Shown: positions 49,320 through 59,276, numbered from the stretch's first letter. The stretch: 64,000 nucleotides of DNA from Pseudoxanthomonas sp. YR558 (GCF_900116385.1 NZ_FPCI01000002.1:682001-746000); one strand, 5' to 3'. Numbers and translations are program-made. Notes: generated from the sequence alone by a model not told the origin.

Positions 49320-50993
49320 ATGCGGCGTCTGGCGTGGTTGACGGGATTCGGCGTGGGATGCGTGGTCATCGCGGGCATGGCCCACGCACAGGTCCACGTG
49401 CTGACGGCGGGGCGCGTGCACACCTCCGATCCGGCGCACCCGGTCGCGCAGGCGATCGCCTGGGATGCGCGGGGCCGCATCCTCGCGGTCGGCGGCGCGG
49501 ATGAATTGCGCGCGCGCTACCCCGATGCGCGCCGCGTGGATGCCGCTGGCAAGACCGTCATTCCCGGGCTGATCGACGCGCACGGCCACGTGATGGGTCT
49601 GGGTTACGCGCTGATGCGCGCCGACCTGGTGGATGCGCGCGACAAGGCCGACGTGATCGCGCGGTTGCGCGAGTACGAGAAGCAACTGCCCACCAATGCA
49701 TGGCTGCTGGGCAGCGGCTGGGACCAGAACGACTGGCCCGAGAAGACGTTCCCGACCGCCGCCGACCTGGACGCTGCGTTTCCCGACCGCCCCGTCTGGC
49801 TCGAGCGCGTCGACGGCCATGCCGGCTGGGCGAACAGCGCGGCGTTGCGCGTGGCGGCGGCACGTGCGTCGCGCCCGTTGACCGGCGACTGGCAACCCGA
49901 CGGCGGGCGCATCGAACGCGTGGACGGGCGGCCGAGCGGCGTGTTCGTCGATGCGGCCATGTCGCTCGTCAACGCGGTGGTGCCGGCGCCCGATGCGGCC
50001 TATCGCCGACAGGCCCTGGAGAAGGCCGCGCAGACAGCCGTGCGCCATGGCCTGACGGGGGTGCACGACATGGGCGTGTCGCGCGAGGACCTGGCGCTGA
50101 TGAAGCAGTTCGCCGATGAAGGGCGCCTGCCGCTGCGCATCGATACCTACGCCGACGGCAACGGCGACGCACTGGCGGATCTGTGCGCGCACGGCCCGTA
50201 TCGCCACGCGGGCGGCCGCCTGCAGATGCGGGGCGTGAAGCTGTACGCCGACGGCGCCCTCGGCAGCCGCGGCGCCGCGCTGCTGGAGGACTACAGCGAC
50301 GACCCGGGCAACCGCGGCCTGCTGGTGACCGAGCCGGCGGCGCTGGAAGCGGCGATGCGCAAGGCGCGCGGCTGCCACGTGCAGGTGGCGACGCATGCGA
50401 TCGGCGACCGCGGCAACCGGCTGGTGCTGGATGCGTACACCCGCGTGCTGGGCGATGCCGCGAAGACCGACCATCGCTGGCGGATCGAACACGCACAGGT
50501 GGTGGCACCGGAGGAGTTCCCGCGGTTCGCCGCGCTGGGCGTGATCGCGTCGATGCAACCCACGCATGCGACCTCGGACATGCCCTGGGCGCAGGATCGC
50601 CTGGGCCCGACGCGCATCAAGGGCGCCTATGCGTGGCAGCGCCTGCAGGCGAGCGGCGCGAAGCTGGCGCTGGGGTCGGATTTCCCGGTGGAATCGGTCG
50701 ATCCGCGGCGCGGACTACACGCCGCGGTGACGCGCCAGGACGGACACGATGCGCCCGCGGGTGGCTGGATGCCCGATCAACGCCTGAGTGCGACCGAAGC
50801 GCTGCGCGGCTTCACTGCCGATGCGGCATGGGCGGCGCACGACGAGGCGGAGGTGGGCAAGCTCGCTCCCGGCCTGCGTGCGGACTTCGTCATCCTCGAC
50901 GAGGATCCGCTGACCGTGCCGGGCGAACAGCTCGATGCGCTGCACGTCCGCTCGACCTGGGTGGACGGCAAGCCGGTGTACGAGGTGAAGTAA
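49320..50993 (+). CDS. Exported amidohydrolase (YtcJ-like)
   Basis: 557 residues with a signal peptide ending MAHAQ (about 24), then a metal-dependent amidohydrolase fold. Metal motif VIPGLIDAHGHVMGLGY (HxH), central VHDMGVSREDLALMKQFADE and KLYADGALGSRGA with the bridging carboxylated-Lys region, VQVATHAIGDRGNRLVLDAY (His) and LALGSDFPVESVDP (Asp). Belongs to the amidohydrolase 3/YtcJ group. Secreted members often hydrolyse amides or act on nucleobases; substrate unknown. GGGAGAG precedes the ATG. Confidence 0.88.
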   Translation: MRRLAWLTGFGVGCVVIAGMAHAQVHVLTAGRVHTSDPAHPVAQAIAWDARGRILAVGGADELRARYPDARRVDAAGKTVIPGLIDAHGHVMGLGYALMRADLVDARDKADVIARLREYEKQLPTNAWLLGSGWDQNDWPEKTFPTAADLDAAFPDRPVWLERVDGHAGWANSAALRVAAARASRPLTGDWQPDGGRIERVDGRPSGVFVDAAMSLVNAVVPAPDAAYRRQALEKAAQTAVRHGLTGVHDMGVSREDLALMKQFADEGRLPLRIDTYADGNGDALADLCAHGPYRHAGGRLQMRGVKLYADGALGSRGAALLEDYSDDPGNRGLLVTEPAALEAAMRKARGCHVQVATHAIGDRGNRLVLDAYTRVLGDAAKTDHRWRIEHAQVVAPEEFPRFAALGVIASMQPTHATSDMPWAQDRLGPTRIKGAYAWQRLQASGAKLALGSDFPVESVDPRRGLHAAVTRQDGHDAPAGGWMPDQRLSATEALRGFTADAAWAAHDEAEVGKLAPGLRADFVILDEDPLTVPGEQLDALHVRSTWVDGKPVYEVK

Positions 50994-51004
50994 GTTCTTG
51001 CCTC

Positions 51005-51097
51005 TGTGGGAGCGACGTCAGTCGCGATGGCTCACCGCGACCGGTCGCCCCTGGCGCATTCAAGGACTGCGCGTTCGCGACTGACGTCGCTCCCACA
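51005..51097. repeat. REP pair (BIME-like) with perfect 23-bp arms
   Basis: TGTGGGAGCGACGTCAGTCG (with three more bases) at 51005-51027 is repeated perfectly in reverse at 51075-51097, with 47 bases between. Each arm holds its own GCGAC-GTCA-GTCGC hairpin. The TGTGGGAGC head is the form of REP sequence known from pseudomonads and xanthomonads. Placed between the stop of the amidohydrolase gene and the stop of the first PhzF gene, that is, between convergent genes. May act as a transcription barrier or mRNA stabiliser. Confidence 0.85.
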
Positions 51098-51111
51098 AGA
51101 AGCCGCCATCG

Positions 51112-51990
51112 TTACCAGTCGATCTGACCGGTCACGATGGTGCGCACATGGCCGCCGGACCAGACATCGCCGGCGGCGTCCACGCGCAACTGCAGGCGCG
51201 CGTCGTAGCCCACTTCGCGGCCCTGGCTGACGACGTAGCGTCCGTCGCGACCGGGCAACGCGTCGCGCGATGCGAGCCAGGCGGCCAGCGTCGCGTTGGC
51301 CGCACCTGACGCCGCGTCCTCGAAGGCGGCGGGCGCGCCGACGAAGGCGCGCACAGCCAGGTCGTAGTCGCGGCCCGGCGTCCGCGCATAGGCGCAGACA
51401 CCCATGCTCTCGGTAGCGCGCGCCAACGCACTGATCGCGTCCCAGTCCGGTAAGGCGCTGCGGAGCGTGGCTTCGTCGCGCACCTCGGCGAGCCACCAAC
51501 GGCGGCCACCGTCGACGAGAGCAGGGGGCAGCTCGCCCGGCGCGAGGCCTTCGAGGGCGGCGCCCAGCAGACGGTCGCCCGAGGGATCGCCTTCCTTCAC
51601 CACCGTCGCGCGCGGCGTGCGCACAGCGATAGTGCGGTCCGCACCGTCTCCATCGACACGCAACGGCAACACGCCCACGACGCCTTCCTGCATCAGCAGG
51701 CCGTCGACCGGCGCGGCCAGGCCCGCCTCCAGCACCACGTGCGCGGTGCCGACGCTGGGATGGCCGGCGAACGGCACTTCGCGGCGTGGACTGAACATGC
51801 GCACGGCGTAACTCGCGCCCGGTTGGGTGGGCGCGAACACGAACGTCGTTTCGGGCAGGCGCGTCCAGCGGGCGATGGCCTGCATGGCGGCATCGTCGAG
51901 GCCGGCGGCATCGAGAACGACGGCCAGCGGATTGCCCGCGCCGGGGCGGTCGGCGAACACGTCCAACTGGACGTAGCGGCGGAGGGTCAT
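51112..51990 (-). CDS. PhzF family isomerase (second of a tandem pair)
   Basis: 292-residue PhzF-fold protein. Family blocks are QLDVFADRPGAGNPLAVVLD, TRLPETTFVFAPT with the conserved catalytic Glu, FSPRREVPFAGHPSVGTAHV, and the late RAFVGAPAAFEDAASGAANA. PhzF members isomerise or epimerise small amino or hydroxy acids (phenazine, trans-2,3-dihydro-3-hydroxyanthranilate or related). No phenazine genes are here, so the substrate is unknown. Shares DVFADRPGAGNP and FAGHPSVG with the next gene upstream, so the pair are paralogues. Confidence 0.88.
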   Translation of the reverse strand: MTLRRYVQLDVFADRPGAGNPLAVVLDAAGLDDAAMQAIARWTRLPETTFVFAPTQPGASYAVRMFSPRREVPFAGHPSVGTAHVVLEAGLAAPVDGLLMQEGVVGVLPLRVDGDGADRTIAVRTPRATVVKEGDPSGDRLLGAALEGLAPGELPPALVDGGRRWWLAEVRDEATLRSALPDWDAISALARATESMGVCAYARTPGRDYDLAVRAFVGAPAAFEDAASGAANATLAAWLASRDALPGRDGRYVVSQGREVGYDARLQLRVDAAGDVWSGGHVRTIVTGQIDW

Positions 51991-52022
51991 GGGGGGGCGT
52001 TGTCGCGTGGGGGCCGCGCAGC

Positions 52023-52901
52023 TTACCAAGTCACCTGGCCGTCGATGACCGACTGCACCTGACCGCCGATCCAGACCTCGCCTTCGTCGTCCACCGTCAG
52101 GTGAACGCAGCCATCGCGGCCGAGCTCGCGGCCTTGGCTGGCGAGATAGCGGCCCGCAGTGCCGGGCAACGTGCCCGCGGCACTCAGCGCGGCCGCGATG
52201 CAGGCGTTGACGCTGCCGGTGACCGGGTCTTCCGGGATGTTGTCGGCGGGGCAGAACGCGCGTACCGCCAGCTCATGATCGTCGTGCGCGCCGGCGCGGC
52301 CGAAGACGGCCAGCCCGACCGCACCCGTGGCCTGTGTCAGCGCGGCGATCGCCGGCAGGTCCGGCTGCAGGGCGCGCACGGCGGCTGCTTCGCGCAGTTC
52401 CACCAGCCACCAGACGGGGCCGTTGTTCCAGAGCGCGGCGGGCAGGCCTGCCGTAGGCAGCGAGGCGAGCACCGCATCGCGCTCAGGCAGAGCGGCAGCG
52501 ACCTCCACCGGGTACGCCCGTGGCGCACGCAGGCGGATCGCGCGTTGCGGGCCGTCGCCCTCCACCCGCACGGGAAGCAGGCCCGCCGCGCATTCCTGCA
52601 CCAGCGTCGCGGAGGCGGGCACCAGGCCGGCGTGCAGCGCGACCCATGCCGCGCCCACGCTGGGATGGCCGGCGAACGGCAGCTCCTGGCGCGGGGTGAA
52701 GATGCGGATGCGGTAGCTGGCGTCGGGCGCGCTTGGGGGCAGGAAGAAGATCGTCTCCGACAGATTGGTCCAGGCGGCGAACGCCTGCATGCGCGCCGTG
52801 TCCCAGCCACCGGCGTCCAGTACGACGCCCAGCGGATTGCCCGCGCCGGGGCGATCGGCGAAGACGTCGACCTGCAGGTAGCGATGGGAGGTTCGTTGCA
52901 T
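52023..52901 (-). CDS. PhzF family isomerase (first of a tandem pair)
   Basis: 292-residue PhzF-fold protein: QVDVFADRPGAGNPLGVVLD, TNLSETIFFLPPS with the Glu, FTPRQELPFAGHPSVGAAWV, and the closing CPADNIPEDPVTGSVNACIA. Same length and same core as the gene 32 bases downstream, but clearly diverged. Cytoplasmic; substrate not known. Divergent from the lysC-lysA fusion gene. Confidence 0.88.
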   Translation of the reverse strand: MQRTSHRYLQVDVFADRPGAGNPLGVVLDAGGWDTARMQAFAAWTNLSETIFFLPPSAPDASYRIRIFTPRQELPFAGHPSVGAAWVALHAGLVPASATLVQECAAGLLPVRVEGDGPQRAIRLRAPRAYPVEVAAALPERDAVLASLPTAGLPAALWNNGPVWWLVELREAAAVRALQPDLPAIAALTQATGAVGLAVFGRAGAHDDHELAVRAFCPADNIPEDPVTGSVNACIAAALSAAGTLPGTAGRYLASQGRELGRDGCVHLTVDDEGEVWIGGQVQSVIDGQVTW

Positions 52902-52988
52902 GCGGTACGGTCCGGTCGCGCGCGAGGGCTTCGGCTAGAATCGACGGTTCACGCCCGAAGGGTTCGGGCATCCCTCCCCATTCTATCC

Positions 52989-55613
52989 ATGCCCTCTGCC
53001 ACCCCCGCGTCTGATCGTTGGATCGTCCTCAAGTTCGGCGGCACCTCGGTGTCGCGTCGCCATCGCTGGAACACGATCGGCAAACTGGCGAAACAGCGGG
53101 CGGACGAACAGGGCGCGCGCGTGCTGGTCGTGGTGTCGGCGTTGTCCGGCGTCACCAACGAGCTGACCGCCATCGCCGACGGCGCGGCCGACAGCGCGGA
53201 ACGCGTGGCGAAGCTGGAGCAGCGCCATCGCGAATTCCTCTCGGAACTCGAGCTGGACGCCGATGCCGTGCTCGGCGACCGGCTGGCGGCGCTGCGCAAC
53301 CTGCTGACCGATCCGCGCGCCGTGAGCCGCGCGCTCGACTGGCAGGCCGAGGTGCTGGGGCAGGGCGAACTGCTGTCGTCCACGCTCGGCGTGGCGTACC
53401 TGCGCGCGCAGGGGCTGGATTTCGGCTGGGTCGATGCGCGGCACTGGCTGCAGGCGAACTTCCTGCCGAACCAGAGCCCGTGGGCGCAGCGGCTGTCGGT
53501 GTCGTGCAACACCGCGCCGGACCAGGACTGGCGCCACGCGTTCGCGGGCCAACCGGCGACGATGCTGCTGACGCAAGGCTTCATCTCGCGGCATGCGGAT
53601 GGCGGCACGGCCATCCTCGGCCGCGGCGGCTCGGATACCTCCGCCGCGTATTTCGGTGCGCTACTCGGTGCGCAGCGCGTGGAAATCTGGACCGACGTGC
53701 CCGGCATGTTCAGCGCGAATCCGCGCGAAGTGCCCGATGCGCGCCTGCTGACGCGACTGGATTACTACGAAGCGCAGGAAATCGCGACCACCGGCGCGAA
53801 GGTGCTGCATCCGCGTTCGATCAAGCCGTGCCGCGATGCCGGCGTGGCGATGGCCATCCTCGATACCGAAAGGCCTGAGTTGCCGGGCACCACCATCGAC
53901 GGCAATGCCCTGACGGTGCCGGGTGTGAAGGCGATCAGCCGGCGCAACGGCATCGTGCTGGTGTCGATGGAAGGCATCGGCATGTGGCAGCAGGTCGGCT
54001 TCCTGGCCGACGTGTTCGCGCGCTTCAAGAAGCACGGTCTCTCGGTCGATTTGATCGGTTCGTCGGAGACCAACGTGACCGTGTCGCTGGACCCCAGCGA
54101 GAACCTGGTGAACACCGACGTGCTGGCCGCGCTGTCGGCCGACCTGGCGGAGATCTGCCGGGTGAAGGTGATCGCACCGTGCACGGCCATCACCCTGGTC
54201 GGGCGCGGCATGCGGTCGCTACTGCACAAGCTGTCCGATGTGTGGGCGATGTTCGGTCGCGAGCGTGTGCATCTGATCTCGCAGTCGTCCAACGACCTCA
54301 ACCTGACCTTCGTGATCGACGAGGCCGATGCCGACGGCATGCTGCCGCTGCTGCATGAGGCGTTGATCGACAGCGGTGCCATGCCCGTCGAAGAGGCCAG
54401 CGTGTTCGGCCCCAGCTGGCGCGAGATCAACGGTGCTGTCCGCCATCGCGGTGTGCGCTGGTGGAGTGCGCCTGCCGCCCGCGAACGGCTGCTGTCGCTG
54501 GCGCAGGCCGGCACGCCGCGCTACGTCTACAACCTGGACATCGTCCGCGCCCGTGCCCGCGCGTTGGCCGCGATCACGGCCGTCGATCATCGCTTCTTCG
54601 CGATCAAGGCCAATTCGCACCCGGCCATCCTGCGGGCGCTGGTGGAAGAGGGCTTCGGCCTGGAGTGCGTGTCGCGCGGCGAGCTGGAGCGCGTGTTCGA
54701 CGTCGTGCCGGCGCTGCCGATGGAGCGCGTGCTGTTCACGCCGAGCTTCGCGCCGCGCGAGGAGTACGCATTCGCGCTGGAGCGCGGCATCAACGTCACT
54801 CTCGACAATGTCGAGGCGCTGCAACAGTGGCCCGAGGTCTTCCGCGGCCGCCGCCTGTGGCTGCGCGTCGACCTGGGGCGCGGCGACGGCCATCACGACA
54901 AGGTGAAGACCGGCGGCAAGACCTCCAAGTTCGGCCTGCCGCTGGCCAAGCTGGAGGCCTTCCTCGCGGCGGCCCGCGCGATCGACGTGCGCGTCGTCGG
55001 CCTGCATGCGCACCTGGGCAGCGGCGTGGAAAGCGCACAGCACTGGAACCAGATCGCCGATGAGCTCGGCGGGCTGGCCGACCAGATCGGCACCATCGAG
55101 ACGATCGACATCGGCGGTGGCCTGCCGATTCCCTACGCCGAGGGCGATGAGCCATTCGACCTCGCTGCCTGGGGCGAGGGCCTGGCCGCGATCAAGGCCG
55201 CTTATCCGGCGTACCAGCTGGTGATCGAACCCGGTCGCTTCCTGGTGGCCGAGTCGGGCGCGCTGCTGGCGAACGTGACCCAGGTGGTCGAGAAGCTGGG
55301 CATCCGCCGCGTCGGCAGCGATGCCGGCATGCACACGCTGGTGCGCCCCGCGCTCTACGACGCCTGGCACGACGTGGCCAACCTGTCGCGACTGGACGAC
55401 CCAGCGCAGGAGCCCTTCGATGTGGTCGGGCCGATCTGCGAGTCCAGCGACATCTTCGGCAAGCGCCGCAAGCTCGCGTCCGCGACCGCGGAAGGCGATG
55501 TGCTGCTGTTCTCCGATGCCGGCGCGTACGGGTTCGTGATGGCGAGCCACTACAACCTGCGGGGTTTGCCTGCGGAAGACGTCATCGAGGTCGGCGATGC
55601 CGATCCGGGTTAA
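52989..55613 (+). CDS. Bifunctional aspartate kinase/diaminopimelate decarboxylase
   Basis: 874-residue fusion of the first and last enzymes of the lysine pathway. N-terminal aspartate kinase (about 10-300): VLKFGGTSVSRRHRW, GGTAILGRGGSDTSAAYFGA and WTDVPGMFSANPREVPDARL, followed by ACT regulatory repeats (about 310-470). The C-terminal decarboxylase (about 490-870) has the PLP Lys in FFAIKANSHPAILRAL, VGLHAHLGSGVES, IDIGGGLPIPYAEGD and EPGRFLVAESGALL, and CESSDIFGKRRKL with the catalytic Cys. Both halves keep their key residues. Feedback control may act through the ACT domains. A TAGAAT at 52936-52941 may be the -10 box. Confidence 0.95.
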   Translation: MPSATPASDRWIVLKFGGTSVSRRHRWNTIGKLAKQRADEQGARVLVVVSALSGVTNELTAIADGAADSAERVAKLEQRHREFLSELELDADAVLGDRLAALRNLLTDPRAVSRALDWQAEVLGQGELLSSTLGVAYLRAQGLDFGWVDARHWLQANFLPNQSPWAQRLSVSCNTAPDQDWRHAFAGQPATMLLTQGFISRHADGGTAILGRGGSDTSAAYFGALLGAQRVEIWTDVPGMFSANPREVPDARLLTRLDYYEAQEIATTGAKVLHPRSIKPCRDAGVAMAILDTERPELPGTTIDGNALTVPGVKAISRRNGIVLVSMEGIGMWQQVGFLADVFARFKKHGLSVDLIGSSETNVTVSLDPSENLVNTDVLAALSADLAEICRVKVIAPCTAITLVGRGMRSLLHKLSDVWAMFGRERVHLISQSSNDLNLTFVIDEADADGMLPLLHEALIDSGAMPVEEASVFGPSWREINGAVRHRGVRWWSAPAARERLLSLAQAGTPRYVYNLDIVRARARALAAITAVDHRFFAIKANSHPAILRALVEEGFGLECVSRGELERVFDVVPALPMERVLFTPSFAPREEYAFALERGINVTLDNVEALQQWPEVFRGRRLWLRVDLGRGDGHHDKVKTGGKTSKFGLPLAKLEAFLAAARAIDVRVVGLHAHLGSGVESAQHWNQIADELGGLADQIGTIETIDIGGGLPIPYAEGDEPFDLAAWGEGLAAIKAAYPAYQLVIEPGRFLVAESGALLANVTQVVEKLGIRRVGSDAGMHTLVRPALYDAWHDVANLSRLDDPAQEPFDVVGPICESSDIFGKRRKLASATAEGDVLLFSDAGAYGFVMASHYNLRGLPAEDVIEVGDADPG

Positions 55614-55679
55614 GGCCGCCGCACGCGCTTTCTGTTCAACCGGCCATCGACGGCCGATCGCTCTTTCCTTGGATCACGC

Positions 55680-57035
55680 ATGACGACGTTCGACAAATCC
55701 AGCATCCGCACCTTCCGTTTCGTCCGCTGTTCCTTCGATGCGGAGACCGGTGTCGCGCGGTTGGTGTACGCCTTCGATGACGGTCCGGAGCTGACCGAGA
55801 CCGTGACCGTCCCGGGCGCGCCGTTCGTGCTGGACGCCACGCGTGCGCAGGCGGTCGAGCAGGCGGTGCGCCTGCTGCACCTGATCACTGGCGTTAGCTA
55901 TTACAAGGCGGCCGTTCCGAACGAGATCCGCATCGACGGCTACGCGATCGACGCGGCCACCGCCGTGCTGATGGAGCAGGTGTACGTGCACGGCCTGGGC
56001 GAGTTCGCCTACCGGAACGGGTTGAGCCTGCACGGCCGCGTGCGCTTCCCGGTCGGTGCCCAGGCGCCGTCGGCCGCGCCGTCGGCGGGGCTGCGCGAGC
56101 ACGCGCTGGTCGCCATCGGCGGCGGCAAGGACTCGCTGGTCAGCATCGAGGCCCTGCGTGGCGCGGGTATCGCGCAGACCGTCACCTGGATCGGCGGTTC
56201 GCAGCTGATCGCGGCCTGCGCGGCGCGCACGGGCCTGCCGACGCTCAACATCGGCCGCGCGCTGGCACCGGAGCTGTTCGAATACAACCGCCAGGGCGCG
56301 TGGAACGGGCACATCCCGGTGACCGCGATCAACTCGGCGATCATGGTGCTGGCGGCGCTGCTGCACGGGGTGGACCAGGTGGTGTTCTCGAACGAGCGCT
56401 CGGCCAGCTACGGCAGCATGATCCCCGGCACCGGCGAGGTGAACCACCAGTGGTCGAAGGGCTGGGCGTTCGAGAGCGCGTTCGGCGCGCACGTGCAGTC
56501 GCACGTGGCCGCCGACCTGCAGTACTACTCGCTGCTGCGTCCGTTGTCGGAGCTCGCGGTGGCGCGGCAGTTCGCACGCACCGACCATTACGACGCGCAT
56601 TTCTCCAGCTGCAACCGCAATTTCCATCTGCTCGGCGAGCGCCCCACCAATCGCTGGTGCGGCGTTTGCCCGAAGTGTCACTTCGTATTCCTCGCGCTGG
56701 CGCCGTTCATGCCTAAGCCGCGCCTGGTCGGCATCTTCGGCCGCAATCTGCTGGATGACGCCAACCAGACGGGCGGCTTCGACGCGTTGCTGGAGTACCA
56801 GGACCACAAGCCGTTCGAGTGCGTCGGCGAAGGCCAGGAGTCGCGCGCCGCGATGGCGACGCTGGGCGACCGGCCGGAGTGGCGCGAGGACGTGATCGTC
56901 GCGCGCTTCAACCGCGAGATCCGGCCGCAACTCGACGCATCGGAACTGGTCGTGGCGCCGTTGCTCGAGATCGGCGGCGAGCACCGCATCCCCGTCGCGC
57001 TGTGGGAGCGCCTGCGTGCGAATTTCGCAGCTTGA
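55680..57035 (+). CDS. murL: UDP-MurNAc-L-Ala-L-Glu epimerase MurL
   Basis: 451 residues, the MurL type described in Xanthomonas: it epimerises the terminal L-Glu of UDP-MurNAc-L-Ala-L-Glu to D-Glu, so glutamate racemase is not needed. An ATP-binding loop [15 protein letters not shown] resembles PP-loop (GGxDS) enzymes. Other blocks are [40 protein letters not shown] and [20 protein letters not shown] (CxxC). Overlaps murD2 by 20 bases. The two form the alternative D-Glu branch of peptidoglycan synthesis. Confidence 0.92.
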   Translation: MTTFDKSSIRTFRFVRCSFDAETGVARLVYAFDDGPELTETVTVPGAPFVLDATRAQAVEQAVRLLHLITGVSYYKAAVPNEIRIDGYAIDAATAVLMEQVYVHGLGEFAYRNGLSLHGRVRFPVGAQAPSAAPSAGLREHALVAIGGGKDSLVSIEALRGAGIAQTVTWIGGSQLIAACAARTGLPTLNIGRALAPELFEYNRQGAWNGHIPVTAINSAIMVLAALLHGVDQVVFSNERSASYGSMIPGTGEVNHQWSKGWAFESAFGAHVQSHVAADLQYYSLLRPLSELAVARQFARTDHYDAHFSSCNRNFHLLGERPTNRWCGVCPKCHFVFLALAPFMPKPRLVGIFGRNLLDDANQTGGFDALLEYQDHKPFECVGEGQESRAAMATLGDRPEWREDVIVARFNREIRPQLDASELVVAPLLEIGGEHRIPVALWERLRANFAA

Positions 57036-58419
57036 GGGACGGCGTGTCGCGCTGTGGGGGTGGGGGCGCGAAGGTCGCGCCGCCCATCACGCGGTGCGCG
57101 CGCGGCTTCCCTCGCTGCCGCTGACGCTGTTCTGCAACGCGCAGGAAGCCGCAGAGGCCGCGGCGCTGGGCGATCCGCTGCTCTCGATGGAAACCGAAGT
57201 GGCCGCCGAGCGCCTGTCGGCGTTCGAGATCGTCATCAAGTCGCCCGGGATCAGCCCGAACACGCCCGCCGCGGTGGCTGCGGCGGGCGCCGGTACGCGT
57301 TTCATCGGCGGCACCGGTCTGTGGTTCGGCGAACACGCGGGCGCCGACGGCGTGGTCGCGCACACGTTCTGCGTCACCGGTACCAAGGGCAAGAGCACCA
57401 CCACCTCGCTGCTGGCGCACCTGCTGCGCGCGGCAGGCAGACGCACGGTGCTGGCCGGAAATATCGGCTTGCCGATGCTCGAAGTGCTGGATCCGCAGCC
57501 GGCGCCGGACGAGTGGGCCATCGAGCTGTCCAGCTACCAGACCGGTGATGTCGCCGACAGCGGCGCACGCCCGGACGTGGCGATCGTGCTGAACCTGTTT
57601 CCCGAGCACCTGGACTGGCACGGCAGCGAAGCACGCTACATCGAGGACAAGCTGAAGCTCGTCACTGGTGCGCACCCGCGCATCGCCGTGCTCAACGCCG
57701 CCGATCCGCGCCTGGCTGCGCTTGAGCTGCCGCGCATCGCCGTGCGCTGGTTCAATCATGCCGAGGGCTGGCATCTGCGCGAGGACGACCTGTATCGCGG
57801 CGACGTGTTCGTCATGGATACCCGCCCGCTACCGCTGCCGGGGCGCCACAACCGCAGCAACCTGTGCGCCGTGCTGACTGCGCTGGAAGCGCGGGGCATC
57901 GATGCGCTGCCGCTGGCGGCGCATGCGCAGTCGTTCCGTCCGTTGCCCAACCGCCTGCAGGCGATGGGTACGCGCGACGGCATCACCTGGGTCAACGATT
58001 CGATCAGCACCACGCCGCACGCCACGCTCGCCGCGCTGGAGTGCTTCGCCGGTCGGCGCATCGCGCTGCTGGTGGGTGGGCACGACCGTGGGGTGGACTG
58101 GTCCGATTTCGCTTCGCACATGCGCCATGACGCGCCGGCCACCATCATCACGATGGGCGCCAACGGCCCGCGTATCCACGCCTTGCTGGCGCCTGTGGCG
58201 CGCGAGGTGGGGTTCACGCTGATCGGCGTGGAGACATTGCCGCAGGCGATCGCCGCCGCACGCGAGGCGTTGGGTGGTGAGGGCGTGGTGTTGCTGTCGC
58301 CCGGCGCCCCGAGCTTCGGTCAGTACCGCGACTACGTGGCGCGCGGCCGCCACTTCGCGGAACTCGCTGGGTTCGACCCTGACGCGATCACGTCGATTCC
58401 CGGCTTGGGTGCCGGCTGA
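57016..58419 (+). CDS. murD2: UDP-MurNAc-L-alanine--L-glutamate ligase MurD2
   Basis: 467-residue Mur ligase that adds L-Glu to UDP-MurNAc-L-Ala, the substrate of MurL. N-terminal Rossmann part [20 protein letters not shown], the ATP loop [20 protein letters not shown], the central EHLDWHG and YIEDKLKLV (with Mg Lys/His), and C-terminal domain [20 protein letters not shown] and [23 protein letters not shown] start at 57016 inside the end of murL. Distinct from MurD by partner gene and by sequence, although both share the fold; a normal murD is not in the window. Confidence 0.92.
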   Translation: MRISQLEGRRVALWGWGREGRAAHHAVRARLPSLPLTLFCNAQEAAEAAALGDPLLSMETEVAAERLSAFEIVIKSPGISPNTPAAVAAAGAGTRFIGGTGLWFGEHAGADGVVAHTFCVTGTKGKSTTTSLLAHLLRAAGRRTVLAGNIGLPMLEVLDPQPAPDEWAIELSSYQTGDVADSGARPDVAIVLNLFPEHLDWHGSEARYIEDKLKLVTGAHPRIAVLNAADPRLAALELPRIAVRWFNHAEGWHLREDDLYRGDVFVMDTRPLPLPGRHNRSNLCAVLTALEARGIDALPLAAHAQSFRPLPNRLQAMGTRDGITWVNDSISTTPHATLAALECFAGRRIALLVGGHDRGVDWSDFASHMRHDAPATIITMGANGPRIHALLAPVAREVGFTLIGVETLPQAIAAAREALGGEGVVLLSPGAPSFGQYRDYVARGRHFAELAGFDPDAITSIPGLGAG

Positions 58420-58493
58420 GGCCGCATGCCTCGTCAAATCGCTTGAACACCGGCGGCGTACACTCGCAGGCCATCCCCCAAGGAGGTCGCGCG

Positions 58494-59276
58494 ATGCGCC
58501 GCATGTTGCTCTTGCCCTGCCTGCTGTCCCTGCTGTGGTCGCCCGCACTGCTGGCGGCGCCCGTCGCCAAGCCGGTGGAATGGAAGATCGGCGGTGACAC
58601 GTTCGCCGGTGTGCTCGTCTACGACGATGCCGTGAAGAAGCCGCGCCCTGGCCTGGTGATGGTGCCCAACTGGAAAGGCGTGAGCGCGTCCGCGATCGAG
58701 AAAGCGCAGCTGGTCGCCGGCGACGACTACGTGGTGCTGGTGGCCGATGTCTACGGCAAGGGTATCCGCCCGAAGACCGATGCCGAAGCCGGACCGGTGG
58801 CCACCGCGATGCGCGCGGACCGGCCTAAATTGCGCGCTCGCGTGCAGAAGGCGGTCGAGGTGCTGAAGCAGCAACCCGGAACACTGGTCGATGTGACCCG
58901 CATCGGCGCATTCGGTTATTGCTTCGGTGGCAGCACGGTGCTGGAACTGGTCCGTGCGGGCGATGCGTTGTCCGGCGTGGTCAGTCTGCACGGTGGGCTC
59001 GCCACCGATCTGCCCGCGAGCGGTCCGGTGAAGTCGCCGGTGCTGGTGCTCAACGGCGGCGACGACACGTATGTGTCCGCGACGGAGATCACCGCATTCC
59101 AGGACGAAATGCGCAAGGCCGGGGCCGACTGGCAGTTCGTCAGCTTCGGCGGTGCGGTGCACTGCTTCGCCGAATCCGATGCGCAGAATCCGCCGGGTTG
59201 CGTGTATCACGCGCCGTCGGCAAAGCGCGCCTACCGGATGATGGCGGACTTCTTCGCCGACGTATTCGTCCGCTGA
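58494..59276 (+). CDS. Exported dienelactone hydrolase-like protein
   Basis: 260 residues with a signal peptide (LLPCLLSLLWSPALLAAP, cleaved near 20) and a dienelactone-hydrolase alpha/beta fold. The nucleophile motif is GAFGYCFGGSTVLEL with Cys in the elbow (GYCFGG), as in DLH; FGGAVHCFAESDAQNPPG carries the late His. VLVLNGGDDTYVSATEI may give the acid. Periplasmic, unlike classic cytosolic DLH, and no chlorocatechol genes are near, so the substrate is unknown. AAGGAGGT 8 bases before the ATG is the best ribosome site in the window. Confidence 0.9.
   Translation: MRRMLLLPCLLSLLWSPALLAAPVAKPVEWKIGGDTFAGVLVYDDAVKKPRPGLVMVPNWKGVSASAIEKAQLVAGDDYVVLVADVYGKGIRPKTDAEAGPVATAMRADRPKLRARVQKAVEVLKQQPGTLVDVTRIGAFGYCFGGSTVLELVRAGDALSGVVSLHGGLATDLPASGPVKSPVLVLNGGDDTYVSATEITAFQDEMRKAGADWQFVSFGGAVHCFAESDAQNPPGCVYHAPSAKRAYRMMADFFADVFVR

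Noticed and set aside
57000..57015. CTGTGGGAGCGCC as a further REP copy
   Set aside because: It codes for the conserved LWERL end of MurL and has no inverted partner.
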